Shown: piece by piece, positions 1 to 9,401 of the stretch
Layout of the letters: every line of letters begins with the position of its first letter
How positions within the stretch are numbered: position 1 is the first letter of the stretch
NCBI RefSeq assembly: GCF_025452095.1
Contig: NZ_CP104877.1
Span: 2,418,001-2,482,000 of the forward strand
Direction of reading: 5' to 3'
Length of the DNA: 64,000 nt
Source: Paenarthrobacter sp. JL.01a
Lineage (GTDB): Bacteria > Actinomycetota > Actinomycetes > Actinomycetales > Micrococcaceae
Notes under the pieces: model-generated
Told to the model about the DNA's origin: nothing
The model's input: the letters and a program-made list of their open reading frames with translations, nothing else
Database searches by the model: none
Position numbers and translations under genes: made by a program

Positions 1-1821
1 TTCACCGCCTTACGCGATGGAGCCGAACTCGCAGTGAAGGCAATCATCGAAGAAGCCGCCGGCAAGGGTGAAGCGGCCACGGGCATCGAGCAAAAAGTGG
101 GCGGCCTTTACGCAAGCTTCATGGATGAGGCCTCGGCCGAGGCAAAGGGACTCGACCCTGTCCGGCCGCGACTTGAGGAGGTACGGGCGGTGCAGTCCGC
201 CGGAGAGCTGGCAGGCCTGATTGGCCGGCTTTTCCGTTCGGATGTATCAGGGCTCTTTTCGATCTACCCCGCCCCGGATGCCGGCAACCCTGAACGCATC
301 CTGCTGTACATCGGTCAAGGTGGCTTGGGCTTGCCTGATGAGTCCTACTACCGCGAGGACAAGTTCGCCGGCATCGTTACGGCGTACAGCGAGTACATCG
401 AAAGACTGTTCACCCTCGCCGGTGTCCCCGACGCTGCGCAGGCTGCCCAGCGCGTGGTCGCGCTTGAGACGGCCTTGGCATCGCATCATTGGGACAACGT
501 CACGCTCAGGGATCCCCAGAAGACGTACAACTTGAAGTCGGCGGAAGAGGCAACGGCGCTGTTTCCCTTGCTGGACACCTGGTTCGATGCGGCGCGCGTC
601 GATGCGGAGAAGCGGCGGGAAATCGTTGTCAGCACACCCGACTTCTTCACCGGCGCTGCCGGCTTGATGGAATCCGAGCCCCTGCAGACGTGGAAGGAAT
701 GGCTGACACTTCGGGTACTCAGTTCGGCCGCCCCCTACTTGTCGTCCGCCTTCGTTGACACCAACTTCGATTTCTATGGCACAACCCTCAGCGGGACACC
801 ACAGAACAAGGAACGGTGGAAGCGCGGGGTCGCGGTCGTGGAAGCAGCACTTGGCGAGGCAGTTGGCCAGATCTACGTCGAACGGCACTTCCCCGCCGGT
901 CACAAGGCCCGGATGGAGACCTTGGTAGCCAATCTGATCGAGGCCTACCGCGAAAGCATCTCGTCATTGGAGTGGATGGGCGAAGAGACCAAGAAGGAAG
1001 CCCTGAAGAAGTTGGACGCGTTTCGTCCCAAGATCGGCTTCCCGGAGAAATGGATTGACTACTCTGCCGTGGAAATCGACCCCAATGATCTTCTCGGCAA
1101 CGTTGAGCGCGCCCATGACGCCGATGTGGACCGGCACCTGGATGAGATCGGCAAGCCCGTTGACCTGACGAAGTGGCTGATGACACCCCAGACCGTCAAC
1201 GCCTACTACCACCCCATGTTGAACGAAATTGTGTTCCCGGCTGCCATCCTCCAACCGCCTTTCTTCACCGCTGAAGCGGACGACGCCGTGAATTACGGTG
1301 GGATCGGCGCAGTGATCGGACACGAGATTGGCCACGGCTTCGACGATCAGGGATCGCAGTTCGATGGCAGCGGCGCACTGCGTAACTGGTGGACCGAGGA
1401 CGACCGAAAGGCCTTCGAAGCGCTCACTGCGAAACTCGTGGCCCAGTTCGACGCCCTTTCACCGTATGCCGCACCGGATCACAAAGTGAACGGCAAACTC
1501 ACTCTCGGCGAGAACATCGGAGATCTTGGCGGACTGACCATTGCCTACAAGGCGTACCTGCTGAGCCTGGATGGTAAAGAACCGGAAGTTATTGACGGCT
1601 TTACCGGCCAGCAAAGGTTCTTCATGTCCTGGGCTGCCGGATGGCGTCAGGTTATCCGCACAGAGGAAGCCATCCGCAGGCTCGCCACAGACCCGCACTC
1701 CCCTAATGAGTTCCGCACCAACGCCATCGCCCGAAACCTCGATGCTTTCCATGAGGCCTTTGGCGTGGGCGAAGCTGACGGAATGTGGGCTGAGCCGCAG
1801 GAACGTGTCAGCATCTGGTAA
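1..1821 (+). CDS. M13 (neprilysin/PepO-type) zinc metallopeptidase, 5' end cut by the window
   Basis: Zinc endopeptidase of family M13, expected to cleave short peptides. The reading frame is open from base 1, so the start lies outside the window; the GTG at 34 is internal. About 606 residues are visible, against roughly 650 for bacterial members. Visible family motifs, in order: the substrate-binding NAYYHP motif, the zinc site HEIGHGFDDQG (two His ligands plus catalytic Glu), GENIGDLGGL (third zinc ligand Glu), and the C-terminal HSPNEFRTNAIARN segment. The protein ends in SIW, resembling the conserved C-terminal Trp of the family. No signal peptide can be judged because the N-terminus is missing. 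The gene runs convergently into the LCP gene across a hairpin terminator. Family assignment is secure; substrate unknown. Confidence 0.95.
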   Translation, partial: FTALRDGAELAVKAIIEEAAGKGEAATGIEQKVGGLYASFMDEASAEAKGLDPVRPRLEEVRAVQSAGELAGLIGRLFRSDVSGLFSIYPAPDAGNPERILLYIGQGGLGLPDESYYREDKFAGIVTAYSEYIERLFTLAGVPDAAQAAQRVVALETALASHHWDNVTLRDPQKTYNLKSAEEATALFPLLDTWFDAARVDAEKRREIVVSTPDFFTGAAGLMESEPLQTWKEWLTLRVLSSAAPYLSSAFVDTNFDFYGTTLSGTPQNKERWKRGVAVVEAALGEAVGQIYVERHFPAGHKARMETLVANLIEAYRESISSLEWMGEETKKEALKKLDAFRPKIGFPEKWIDYSAVEIDPNDLLGNVERAHDADVDRHLDEIGKPVDLTKWLMTPQTVNAYYHPMLNEIVFPAAILQPPFFTAEADDAVNYGGIGAVIGHEIGHGFDDQGSQFDGSGALRNWWTEDDRKAFEALTAKLVAQFDALSPYAAPDHKVNGKLTLGENIGDLGGLTIAYKAYLLSLDGKEPEVIDGFTGQQRFFMSWAAGWRQVIRTEEAIRRLATDPHSPNEFRTNAIARNLDAFHEAFGVGEADGMWAEPQERVSIW

Positions 1822-1834
1822 ATGAACGTACGAA

Positions 1835-1870
1835 AAAGGCCGGGCCAGTAATTCAACTGGCCCGGCCTTT
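1835..1870. terminator. Bidirectional intrinsic terminator between convergent genes
   Basis: A perfect 14-bp stem (AAAGGCCGGGCCAG at 1835-1848 with its complement at 1857-1870) encloses an 8-nt loop. A-runs precede it and T-runs follow it, so it can end transcription of both the M13 peptidase (plus) and the LCP gene (minus). Confidence 0.85.
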
Positions 1871-1895
1871 CTTATGAGTGGCTTTGCGTTGTCCG

Positions 1896-3455
1896 CTACT
1901 GATCGATGTAGAACGGGTTCACTTGCTGGCACACCGCGTCCTTGGCAGTTTGGTTGACCACATCTGAGGGGACCGACGCTGCGCCGTAGGCCGTGCCGGT
2001 TGTGAAGTCCGTACCCACGTAGAGCTGCACACCAGCCACGCCGGGTGCCTCTTGAACTTGGGCGGCCGGGATGCCATAGAGCTTGGCGACGTCGGCGGCC
2101 ACGTCGGCAAAGCCAGTTCCGTAGTAAAGCACGGTCTGGTCCACGGGGTTGGCCAGATAGGACACAGCCTGCGCGAATCCGCCGCCCGTCAGAACGGCCA
2201 TCAATTCCTGGCCGCGCGTGGCAACGCCACTGCCGTTTGCCACTGAAACAGGTTGGATAGCTTTGTCGTAGGCAGGCGCGGCGGGCGTTGTGGCCGTCGG
2301 CTGCGGTGCCGGGCTTTCCGACGGCGAAGGAGTAGCCGTCGCACCGGGGGTGGTGAGGTCGAGGTCCGCGCGCAGTGCTGCGAAGAGCTGGGACGCTTGG
2401 GGTTCCACAAGTTCAAGGCGGTTCGGATCTACGGCTGCAGCCTGGGTAGGCACTGCCACGAACGCTACCTTGGACACGTCAATGTCCTTCAGCCGCCCAC
2501 CGATGGTCAACAGCGAAGGGACAGAGGCGAGGCCCTCGTCCACTGTCAGGTTTTGGGTGACGACATCTGCGATCTGGAGGAGACGCTGCGGGTTGCCCAA
2601 CGTGCCTTCACTCTTGAGCTTTCGAGTCAGGGACGAAAGGAATGCCTGCTGGCCCTTGATGCGGCCCAAATCGCCGCCGTCACCGAACGCATGCCTGGTG
2701 CGCAGGAACGCCAGGGCCTGCTCGCCTTCGACCAACGAGTCGCCCTTGGGCAGGCGGAGCCGGGAGTCCGGATCAAAGACGGGGTCGCTGACGCACACAT
2801 TCACACCGCCAACGGCGTGGGAAAGTTCCTTGACGGCGTTGAAGTCAGCCATCATAAAGTGGTCGATCTCGAGGCCCGTCAGCTTGTTGATGGTGTCGAC
2901 TGCGCAACCGATGCCGGCCTCTGCCATGGCCTCGTTGATCATCACGCCGCTTCGGGCAGGAAAGGTCTGGTTGTTGGTGCGGTCGGTGCACTGGGGAACG
3001 TTCACCAACAGATCGCGGGGGAAGCTGAGGACATTGACGCGCTTGTTGTCGGCAGAGATGTCCAGCAGCATCATGACGTCCGAGTGACCATAACCCGTGG
3101 AGTCTTCGCTGGTGCCGTATTCGGCATTCTTGCCGTCACGGGTATCGGAGCCAAGGATCAGGATCTGAAGGCGGTCGGTCTTGTCATTGGCCGTGGCCTC
3201 ACCTGCGTTGCGGCTTTCATCGGCACTCAAGGGGGCCTTGGTGATGTTGGTCTGCAGCCGGATAAACCAGAAAGCAGCAAACGCGACGCCGGCGACCAAC
3301 GCGACGGACACCACACCGGTGACAATCTTCACCCAAAGAGGCAGTCCCTTGCGCTCATTCATATGGCGCGGAGTGCCGTCGGCCTCGGCTCCATGGCGTG
3401 CCGCAACGGGGCCAGCGGTGCCGGTGCCCTCCGGGCGGGCGTCACGACGTCGCAC
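1896..3455 (-). CDS. LytR-CpsA-Psr (LCP) family cell-wall ligase with C-terminal LytR_C domain
   Basis: LCP enzymes transfer lipid-linked glycopolymers (teichoic-acid-like or capsule chains) onto peptidoglycan outside the membrane. The 519-residue protein has a short basic cytoplasmic tail, one membrane anchor at about residues 41-66, then an LCP catalytic domain with ILILGSDTRDG, FPRDLLV and the Arg-rich RTRHAFGDGGDLGRIKGQQ motif that binds the pyrophosphate. A Pro/Ala/Thr linker precedes a LytR_C domain (about 405-505, starting IQPVSVANGSG). The GTG start is supported by an AAGGAAA ribosome binding site a few bases upstream. A TATGAT -10-like hexamer lies upstream at 3495-3500 with no clear -35 box. 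The gene follows era on the same strand after about 100 bp and may have its own promoter. The polymer it attaches is unknown. Confidence 0.92.
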   Translation of the reverse strand: MRRRDARPEGTGTAGPVAARHGAEADGTPRHMNERKGLPLWVKIVTGVVSVALVAGVAFAAFWFIRLQTNITKAPLSADESRNAGEATANDKTDRLQILILGSDTRDGKNAEYGTSEDSTGYGHSDVMMLLDISADNKRVNVLSFPRDLLVNVPQCTDRTNNQTFPARSGVMINEAMAEAGIGCAVDTINKLTGLEIDHFMMADFNAVKELSHAVGGVNVCVSDPVFDPDSRLRLPKGDSLVEGEQALAFLRTRHAFGDGGDLGRIKGQQAFLSSLTRKLKSEGTLGNPQRLLQIADVVTQNLTVDEGLASVPSLLTIGGRLKDIDVSKVAFVAVPTQAAAVDPNRLELVEPQASQLFAALRADLDLTTPGATATPSPSESPAPQPTATTPAAPAYDKAIQPVSVANGSGVATRGQELMAVLTGGGFAQAVSYLANPVDQTVLYYGTGFADVAADVAKLYGIPAAQVQEAPGVAGVQLYVGTDFTTGTAYGAASVPSDVVNQTAKDAVCQQVNPFYIDQ

Positions 3456-3562
3456 TATTCGGTTTCCTTTTCCTTAAACAGCTTGATCCCCGCAATCATA
3501 GTTGCCGTTTCTGGGAAGTTCCTTATCGGGCCGGGAGCCACGCCGGATCCAGCCTTGCCGGC

Positions 3563-4525
3563 CTAGAATCCGAGTTTGACCAGCTGCTTCGGATCGCGCT
3601 GCCAGTCCTTGGCGACTTTGACATGCAAATCGAGGTAGATCCGGGTACCAAGAAGGGTTTCGATGCCCTTTCGGGCATTGGTCCCGACTTCACGCAGCCG
3701 GCTGCCGCCCTTGCCGATAATGATGGCCTTCTGGGAGGGACGCTCCACGTAGAGATTGACGCGGACGTCCAGGAGCGGATTGTCCTCAGTGCGGCCTTCA
3801 CGCGGCACGATCTCCTCCACCACTACGGCCAGCGAATGCGGAAGCTCATCCCGCACACCTTCCAATGCCGCTTCCCGGATGAGCTCGGCAATCATCACTG
3901 CTTCGGGCTCATCGGTAAGCTCGCCATCCGGATAAAGGGGCGGCGAGGGGGGCATGTGGCTGATCAGGACGTCGGCGACGGTGGAAACCTGGAAACCGTC
4001 GGCCGCCGAGACCGGAACGATGTCAGCCCATCCTGCTTCGCCCAGGACCTCCCTGCCGAGCTCGGCGACGGCGAGCAACTGCTCGGTCAGGGCCTGGCGG
4101 TCCACGAGGTCGGTTTTGGTCACCAACGCGACGATCGGCTTGCGTCCGACGCCGGCCAGCTGGGCGGCAATGAACTTGTCGCCGGGACCAATCTTTTCGT
4201 TGGCGGGGAGGCAGAATCCGATGGCGTCGACTTCAGCCAAAGTGTCGGCAACGAGCTCGTTCAGCCGCTTACCGAGAAGGGTACGGGGACGGTGCAGGCC
4301 CGGAGTGTCCACGAGAATCAATTGTGCGTCCTCGCGGTGGACAATGCCGCGGATGGTGTGGCGCGTAGTCTGCGGCTTGGCTGAAGTGATCGCTACCTTC
4401 TGGCCAACAAGGGCGTTGGTCAGGGTGGACTTGCCGGCATTTGGCCGACCGACCAGCACCGAGAAGCCCGCGTGGAAGCCGCCGAAGTCGCTGTCGGCGT
4501 CGAATTTCTTATTTTGCTTGCTCAC
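3563..4525 (-). CDS. era: GTPase Era, 30S ribosome assembly factor
   Basis: Essential GTPase that binds the 3' end of 16S rRNA and acts late in 30S assembly. Visible: G1 GRPNAGKST, G3 DTPG, G4 TKTD, and a C-terminal KH RNA-binding domain with IIIGKGGSRLREVG near the end. The open frame continues upstream to 4639, but the GTG at 4525 (MSKQNKKF) is chosen because it has an AGGGAG ribosome binding site and gives about 320 residues, close to the family norm. The extra N-terminal sequence would lie inside the upstream gene. The start overlaps the end of the CBS-domain gene by 17 nt, so it is translationally coupled to the phoH-ybeY-corC-like chain, all linked to RNA or ribosome maturation. Confidence 0.97.
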   Translation of the reverse strand: MSKQNKKFDADSDFGGFHAGFSVLVGRPNAGKSTLTNALVGQKVAITSAKPQTTRHTIRGIVHREDAQLILVDTPGLHRPRTLLGKRLNELVADTLAEVDAIGFCLPANEKIGPGDKFIAAQLAGVGRKPIVALVTKTDLVDRQALTEQLLAVAELGREVLGEAGWADIVPVSAADGFQVSTVADVLISHMPPSPPLYPDGELTDEPEAVMIAELIREAALEGVRDELPHSLAVVVEEIVPREGRTEDNPLLDVRVNLYVERPSQKAIIIGKGGSRLREVGTNARKGIETLLGTRIYLDLHVKVAKDWQRDPKQLVKLGF

Positions 4526-5840
4526 GTGGAACTCCCTGTTGCGTTGAGTCGGCGTCGTCGAGAAGGTCTTCAAGGTCAGTGTCTTCCTTTGGCATGGCGG
4601 CCGCAATGATATGGCTGACCCTGTTACGCCGACCCTCAAGCCTATCTGCCTTTAGGAACACACCGTTCACTTCAACGGAGCTTCCGACGATCGGAACCTG
4701 GCCAAGGGCCTTGGCGAGTAGACCGCCCACGGTGTCCACTTCGTCGTCGTCGAGTTCGATATCGAACAGTTCGCCCAGGTCATCGATGCTCATGCGCGCG
4801 CTGACGCGATACTGTCCGTCACCCAAGTCGACAGCCTCCTCAGCGGCGGCGTCGTACTCGTCGACGATCTCGCCGACGATTTCCTCGATGAGATCTTCCA
4901 ACGTGACCAAACCGGCGGTTCCACCGTATTCATCAATGACGATGGCAACGTGGGTGGACTCCTGCTGGAGCTCGCGCAGGAGATCGCTCACCGGCTTGGA
5001 CTCGGGGACGTACCGGACATCCCGGGCCAGCGAATCGACGTCGTGTGGCTGCAGTCCCGGTTCACCGCGGTGCATGGCCGCTGCGACATCCTTGAGGTAC
5101 AGGATGCCGCGGATTTGGTCGGTGTTTTCACCAATCACGGGGATGCGGGAGTAACCGGATCGCAGGAACAAGCCCATGGCGGTCTCAAGGTCGGCTCCCG
5201 TGCCGATACTGACGATGTCAGTGCGGGGAACCATGACAGAACGTACCAAGGTGTCGCCGAAATCGAAGACTGAGTGGATGAGTTCGGCTTCGTTGTCTTC
5301 GATCATGTCTGATTCAGCCGCGCGGTCCACGAACTCGCGGAACTCTTCTTCGCTGACGAACGCGTCGTCGCCGGCAGGGGCTCCGGGGGCCACAGCCTGG
5401 CCCAGGGCCACAAGCCAGCCCGGGATGGGACCGAGGACCCAGCACAGGAACCTGATCAGGGGCGCGGTGAAGCGCACGACGGGTCCCGAGTGGGCACGCC
5501 CAAGCTGCCTGGGCGAAACACCGACCAGCACAAAGCCGATGACGGCCATGATGCCCGTCGCGGCCAGCCCGGCGAGCCACACGTTGTCCAGCAGGCTGTG
5601 GAGGACAACGGCGACCGCCACGGCCGCTGCCATTTCAAACCAAACACGCCAGAAGCGCAGTGCCCTCATGTGGGCAATGGGGTTTGCGAGGATGCCGGCC
5701 AGGGCTTTGCCCTTGCTTCGGCCAAGGGATTGTTCGGCCTCATGCCGTGGCAGGAAGTTGAACGCAGCCTCCGCTGCAGTCAGCAAGGCTACAAAGCTGA
5801 GGAAAACCAGCGCCATGCCGACCAGGATGAGCGAGGTCAC
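4509..5840 (-). CDS. CorC/HlyC-type CNNM-CBS membrane protein
   Basis: Family of four-helix CNNM membrane domain plus CBS pair, linked in other bacteria to Mg2+/Co2+ export and often still named hemolysin. Visible: hydrophobic segments in the first ~140 residues (LILVGMALVFLSF and three more), a CBS-domain pair (about 195-320, including VMVPRTDIVSI and VAIVIDEYGGTAGLVTLED), then a CorC_HlyC domain (about 340-420, ending DRLEGRRNRVSHIIA). The GTG start overlaps the ybeY stop as GTGA, indicating coupled translation. The ybeY-corC-era order is widespread in bacteria. Ion specificity cannot be told from sequence. Confidence 0.93.
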   Translation of the reverse strand: MTSLILVGMALVFLSFVALLTAAEAAFNFLPRHEAEQSLGRSKGKALAGILANPIAHMRALRFWRVWFEMAAAVAVAVVLHSLLDNVWLAGLAATGIMAVIGFVLVGVSPRQLGRAHSGPVVRFTAPLIRFLCWVLGPIPGWLVALGQAVAPGAPAGDDAFVSEEEFREFVDRAAESDMIEDNEAELIHSVFDFGDTLVRSVMVPRTDIVSIGTGADLETAMGLFLRSGYSRIPVIGENTDQIRGILYLKDVAAAMHRGEPGLQPHDVDSLARDVRYVPESKPVSDLLRELQQESTHVAIVIDEYGGTAGLVTLEDLIEEIVGEIVDEYDAAAEEAVDLGDGQYRVSARMSIDDLGELFDIELDDDEVDTVGGLLAKALGQVPIVGSSVEVNGVFLKADRLEGRRNRVSHIIAAAMPKEDTDLEDLLDDADSTQQGVPREQAK

Positions 5841-6310
5841 TGCATGGTCTCCATGGGGGCATCCTTGCCCAGGAATTCAGACAGCAGTTCGCGCTGCAGG
5901 CCAAACATTTCTTCTTTTTCCTCGGGTTCTGCGTGGTCGAAGCCCAGCAGATGCAGGATTCCGTGCGTGGCCAGCAGCAGCATCTCATCCTGCGTGGAGT
6001 GACCGGCGTTGCGTGCTTGGACTTCAGCCACCTGCGGGCAGATGGCGATGTCCCCGAGCATGCCTTGCGGGGTGGGCTTGTCCGGCGTCCCCGGCGTCAG
6101 TTCATCCATGGGCACGGACAGGACATCCGTTGCCCCGGGCTCGTCCATCAGCTCAATGTGGAGCTTCTCCATGGCGGGTTCGTCCACCAAGAGGATCGAC
6201 AGCTCCGCCTGGGGGTGGATATAGAGGCGCTCGAAAATGAAGCGGGACAACGTCACCAGCTGTGCTTCATCGACTGCCACGCCGGACTCATTGTTGACTT
6301 CAATGCTCAT
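5837..6310 (-). CDS. ybeY: Endoribonuclease YbeY, rRNA maturation factor
   Basis: Single-strand-specific, zinc-dependent RNase needed for 16S rRNA 3' maturation and 70S quality control. The 157-residue protein carries the signature HGILHLLGFDH (three His metal ligands) and the upstream TDVLSVPMDE and LGDIAIC segments typical of the family. Its ATG overlaps the phoH stop (ATGA) and its stop overlaps the GTG of the CNNM-CBS gene, placing it in the middle of a tightly coupled operon. Confidence 0.97.
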   Translation of the reverse strand: MSIEVNNESGVAVDEAQLVTLSRFIFERLYIHPQAELSILLVDEPAMEKLHIELMDEPGATDVLSVPMDELTPGTPDKPTPQGMLGDIAICPQVAEVQARNAGHSTQDEMLLLATHGILHLLGFDHAEPEEKEEMFGLQRELLSEFLGKDAPMETMQ

Positions 6311-7389
6311 TTACGTTCTCCACGTTTATGGGTGTTGGCAGCGGCCGCGGGTCGGTGGGCGTCATCCCATGCGCTGTAAGCGGAGACGATATCGGCCACC
6401 AGGCGATGCCGCACCACGTCAGCCGCCTCCAGGATCGAGAAATTGACGTCGTCGATACCGGTGAGGATTTCGCGGACGATCCTCAGACCCGAGGTCGAGC
6501 CAAAGGGAAGGTCGATCTGCGTGACGTCACCGGTGACTACCATCTTCGACCCGAACCCGAGGCGCGTCAGGAACATCTTCATCTGTTCCGGAGTGGTGTT
6601 CTGGGCTTCATCAAGGATGATGAAGGCGTCGTTCAGGGTACGGCCACGCATGTAGGCCAAAGGCGCTACTTCGATGGTCCCGGCAGCCATCAGGCGAGGG
6701 ATGGATTCCGGATCCATCATGTCGTGCAGGGCGTCGTACAGGGGACGCAGGTACGGGTCGATCTTGTCGCTGAGAGTGCCAGGAAGGAAGCCCAGCCTCT
6801 CCCCCGCCTCAACGGCGGGCCGCGTCAGGATGATCCGGCTGACTTCCTTGTTCTGCAATGCCTGCACAGCCTTGGCCATGGCGAGGTACGTCTTACCGGT
6901 ACCTGCAGGGCCAATTCCGAAGATCACCGTGTTGTCGTCGATGGCGTCAACATAGTTCTTCTGGTTCAGGGTCTTGGGCCTGATGGTCTTGCCCCTGCTG
7001 GAGAGGATGTTGTGGGTCAGGACATCCGCGGGATTCTGCACGGACTGGGTCCGCAGCAGGGAGACCAGTTGCTGAAGTACGTCGGGCGTGACCAAGGTTC
7101 CCTTGGCCACGAGGCCGCGTACTTCCTCAAGGAGGCGCATAATCCGTGGAATCACCGTGGAAGGACCGGTCATGGAGAGCTCGTTGCCACGAACGTGGAA
7201 GTTCACGTCCGGGAACTGCTCCTCGATGTACCGCAGCGCTTCATCATGGCTGCCCAGCGAGTGAACCATCTGGTCGGAGTTGTCGAACCTAACAACTTCC
7301 GTGCGCGTGCCCGGTAAAGTGTGCGGGAACTCGGTCAGCGGCTGGTTCCCGTTTCCGGTCCTGAGCCGCCCGTTCAAAGATTCACTCAT
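6307..7389 (-). CDS. phoH: PhoH family ATPase
   Basis: PhoH-like P-loop ATPase, a predicted RNA-associated helicase-like protein. Visible: an N-terminal KH-like region containing FHVRGNELSMTGP, the Walker A motif GPAGTGKTYLAMA, RPAVEAGERLGFLPG, and the Walker B-like AFIILDEAQNTTPEQ, then TGDVTQIDLP. The ATG at 7389 (MSESLNGR) gives 360 residues. An upstream in-frame start at 7509 would add 40 low-complexity residues. Oddly, the best Shine-Dalgarno-like run (GGAGGAGA) lies about 20 nt before this ATG and no start codon sits closer to it. It is the first gene of the phoH-ybeY-corC-like-era operon. Confidence 0.95.
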   Translation of the reverse strand: MSESLNGRLRTGNGNQPLTEFPHTLPGTRTEVVRFDNSDQMVHSLGSHDEALRYIEEQFPDVNFHVRGNELSMTGPSTVIPRIMRLLEEVRGLVAKGTLVTPDVLQQLVSLLRTQSVQNPADVLTHNILSSRGKTIRPKTLNQKNYVDAIDDNTVIFGIGPAGTGKTYLAMAKAVQALQNKEVSRIILTRPAVEAGERLGFLPGTLSDKIDPYLRPLYDALHDMMDPESIPRLMAAGTIEVAPLAYMRGRTLNDAFIILDEAQNTTPEQMKMFLTRLGFGSKMVVTGDVTQIDLPFGSTSGLRIVREILTGIDDVNFSILEAADVVRHRLVADIVSAYSAWDDAHRPAAAANTHKRGERK

Positions 7390-7662
7390 AGTGCTGGCCT
7401 GCGGCCTGTTCTCCTCCGGTTGATGGTATGACGCAATCCTACGCCAGCCCCGGGCCGGATGAACCTCGGCAAGGTGCCGGAACCCAGGCCGAAACGATAC
7501 CGAAGACATTTTGTCTCAACTCGGCATCAAGCCGGTATCAATCATGTTTCAGTTGACCGCCGTCCACCCAAACCCGGCCGGACGCCGTCGTCGATGTGCC
7601 AAGCTGGCTTAACCGGGTGGTTGGAACCCCCGCAGCCCTGACCAAAAGGAAGCACCATAGCC

Positions 7663-8601
7663 ATGCCAGCGAGCACCGGGAAAGGCGCACGAAAGCGGAC
7701 ACGGTCCGCCATCGCCGCGCCTGCGATGCTTGCTGTCCTGCTGCTGACCGGTTGCATTGCCAACGGCGGCGGGAGCAGCCAGGCGACGTCGAGCCCGCCG
7801 TCGCTGTCCGTCCAGGACGCGCCCGCGAGCAACGCCCCCTTGGAGACAACCCAGGCATCCACCAAGATTCCGGTCTATTGGATTGGGCGAAGCAAGGACG
7901 AGGTCTACCTCTACCGCGAATTCCGGGACATTTCCGGTGACGGCAACCCTGTCACCACCGCCCTGAAGATCATGATGGCCGAGAAGCCGTTGGATCATGA
8001 TTTCTTCACGCCGTGGCAGGAACCTGGAAACCTGGCGACCTCCATCTCGGGGAAGAACGTGATCACCGTCGACGTCTCCCGCGACGCCTTCAACTCGAAC
8101 CTGGACGCCGGGATGGCCCAGAGGGCCATTCAGCAGCTGGTGTACACAGCCACGGCGGCAGCGTCGTCCTCCGGACTCATCAACTCGGGCCAGCAGATCC
8201 AGGTGGTCATCCTGGTGGACGGCCACAAGGACTACATGGCGTTCGGACAAGTAAAACTTGGCGAACCCATGACGCGCGACGCTTCCTTGGTGGCACCGCT
8301 GTGGATCATTGATCCCCAGGAGGACGTGTCCTTGCCGGCAGGGCTCATCAAGTTCAACGGCCGCATCACGGACAACTCCCGGCCCATCAGCTGGCAGATC
8401 CTCCAGGACAACGGCAAGGGAGAGAAGTCGAGCCTGCTCACGGGCCAGACCAAGGCAACCGGCGAGCCCGGTCAGTACGGTCTCTTCAGCTTCGGCGCAA
8501 CACTGAAACCCGGCAAGTACGAGCTCCGCGTCTCCGAGGTGGACGACGCCGGCAAGGCGATCGAATCGAGCACGGATACCCGCCTGTTCAGCGTCTCCTA
8601 G
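7663..8601 (+). CDS. GerMN-domain lipoprotein
   Basis: Predicted surface lipoprotein of unknown role. The N-terminus is basic (KGARKRTR) followed by a hydrophobic stretch and a lipobox LLLTGC with the lipidated Cys at residue 31. After a Ser-rich linker comes a GerMN domain (about 60-175, starting IPVYWIGRSKDEVYLYREF), then a Gmad2 Ig-like domain (about 215-312: IKFNGRITDNSRPISWQI). This pairing also occurs in spore-germination proteins, but it is common in non-sporulating actinobacteria as well, so no germination role is implied. An AAGGAAG ribosome binding site precedes the ATG. The gene is divergent from phoH and convergent with rsmE. Confidence 0.85.
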   Translation: MPASTGKGARKRTRSAIAAPAMLAVLLLTGCIANGGGSSQATSSPPSLSVQDAPASNAPLETTQASTKIPVYWIGRSKDEVYLYREFRDISGDGNPVTTALKIMMAEKPLDHDFFTPWQEPGNLATSISGKNVITVDVSRDAFNSNLDAGMAQRAIQQLVYTATAAASSSGLINSGQQIQVVILVDGHKDYMAFGQVKLGEPMTRDASLVAPLWIIDPQEDVSLPAGLIKFNGRITDNSRPISWQILQDNGKGEKSSLLTGQTKATGEPGQYGLFSFGATLKPGKYELRVSEVDDAGKAIESSTDTRLFSVS

Positions 8602-8637
8602 GCGTCTTGTGCGTAGCTTGCGAGCGTCGGTGGCCGG

Positions 8638-9399
8638 CTACCAGCGTCCGAGGACGTCGCTGGCCAGAACGACGGCGGCAGGTCCCGCCGTCGACGACCG
8701 CAGCACATGGTGACCCAACAGTGCGGTGACGGCCCCAGCGTCGCTCAGCCGCGTTACTTCCCGCGGCGAGATTCCACCTTCGGGACCCACGATCAACAGA
8801 ACCTCACGGGGCGAGGCGTCGTCGACGTCCAACTTCCCCAGGACCTCACGCAGGGGGTTCTTTGCGTCCTCGTGAAGGATAATGGCGAGGTCAGCTTCCG
8901 CAACGGCTTTGGCCAGTCCGTTCGAGTCCACAATCGGGCGGACCGAAGGTATCCAGGACCTCCGCGCCTGCTTGGCGGCAGCGGTAACCACGGACTCCCA
9001 CTTGGCATGCGCTTTCGCTGCCCGGTCACCCTTCCAGCGCACGATCGAACGTTCCGACTGCCAGGGAACCACGGCATCGATTCCGAGTTCAGTGGCCGTC
9101 TCGATGGCCAGCTCATCGCGATCGCCCTTGGCCAAGGCCTGCACCAGAACCAAACGCACATGGGGCTGCTCTTCGAAGACGACGTCCGCCACCGTCACCG
9201 TCAAGGTGCCGGCTCCGACGTCGGCAACGGTCCCGGTGAGCCGGGCGCCTGCGCCGTCGGCGATGTCAACTGACTCACCGACGGCAAGGCGCTTGACCGT
9301 TACGGCGTGGCGCGCTTCGGAACCCTCCAGGATGAATTCGGCACCGGAGTGCAGCTGGTCAAGGCTGCCGGCGGGCGCGAAGAAGACGGGATTGCTCAC
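8638..9399 (-). CDS. rsmE: 16S rRNA (uracil-1498-N3)-methyltransferase
   Basis: SPOUT-class SAM-dependent methyltransferase that forms m3U1498 in 16S rRNA. The 253-residue protein has an N-terminal PUA-like region (HAVTVKRLAVGESVDIADG) and the C-terminal knot motif LLIVGPEGGISPREV that forms the SAM pocket, ending SSTAGPAAVVLASDVLGRW. The GTG start lies 2 bp after the dnaJ stop. It is the third gene of the hrcA-dnaJ-rsmE heat-shock operon, a common arrangement in actinobacteria and firmicutes. Confidence 0.95.
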   Translation of the reverse strand: MSNPVFFAPAGSLDQLHSGAEFILEGSEARHAVTVKRLAVGESVDIADGAGARLTGTVADVGAGTLTVTVADVVFEEQPHVRLVLVQALAKGDRDELAIETATELGIDAVVPWQSERSIVRWKGDRAAKAHAKWESVVTAAAKQARRSWIPSVRPIVDSNGLAKAVAEADLAIILHEDAKNPLREVLGKLDVDDASPREVLLIVGPEGGISPREVTRLSDAGAVTALLGHHVLRSSTAGPAAVVLASDVLGRW

Positions 9400-9401
9400 C
9401 G

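Noticed and set aside
7663-8601. Spore-germination function for the GerMN lipoprotein
   Set aside because: GerMN/Gmad2 domains are common in non-sporulating actinobacteria and no sporulation genes are in the window.
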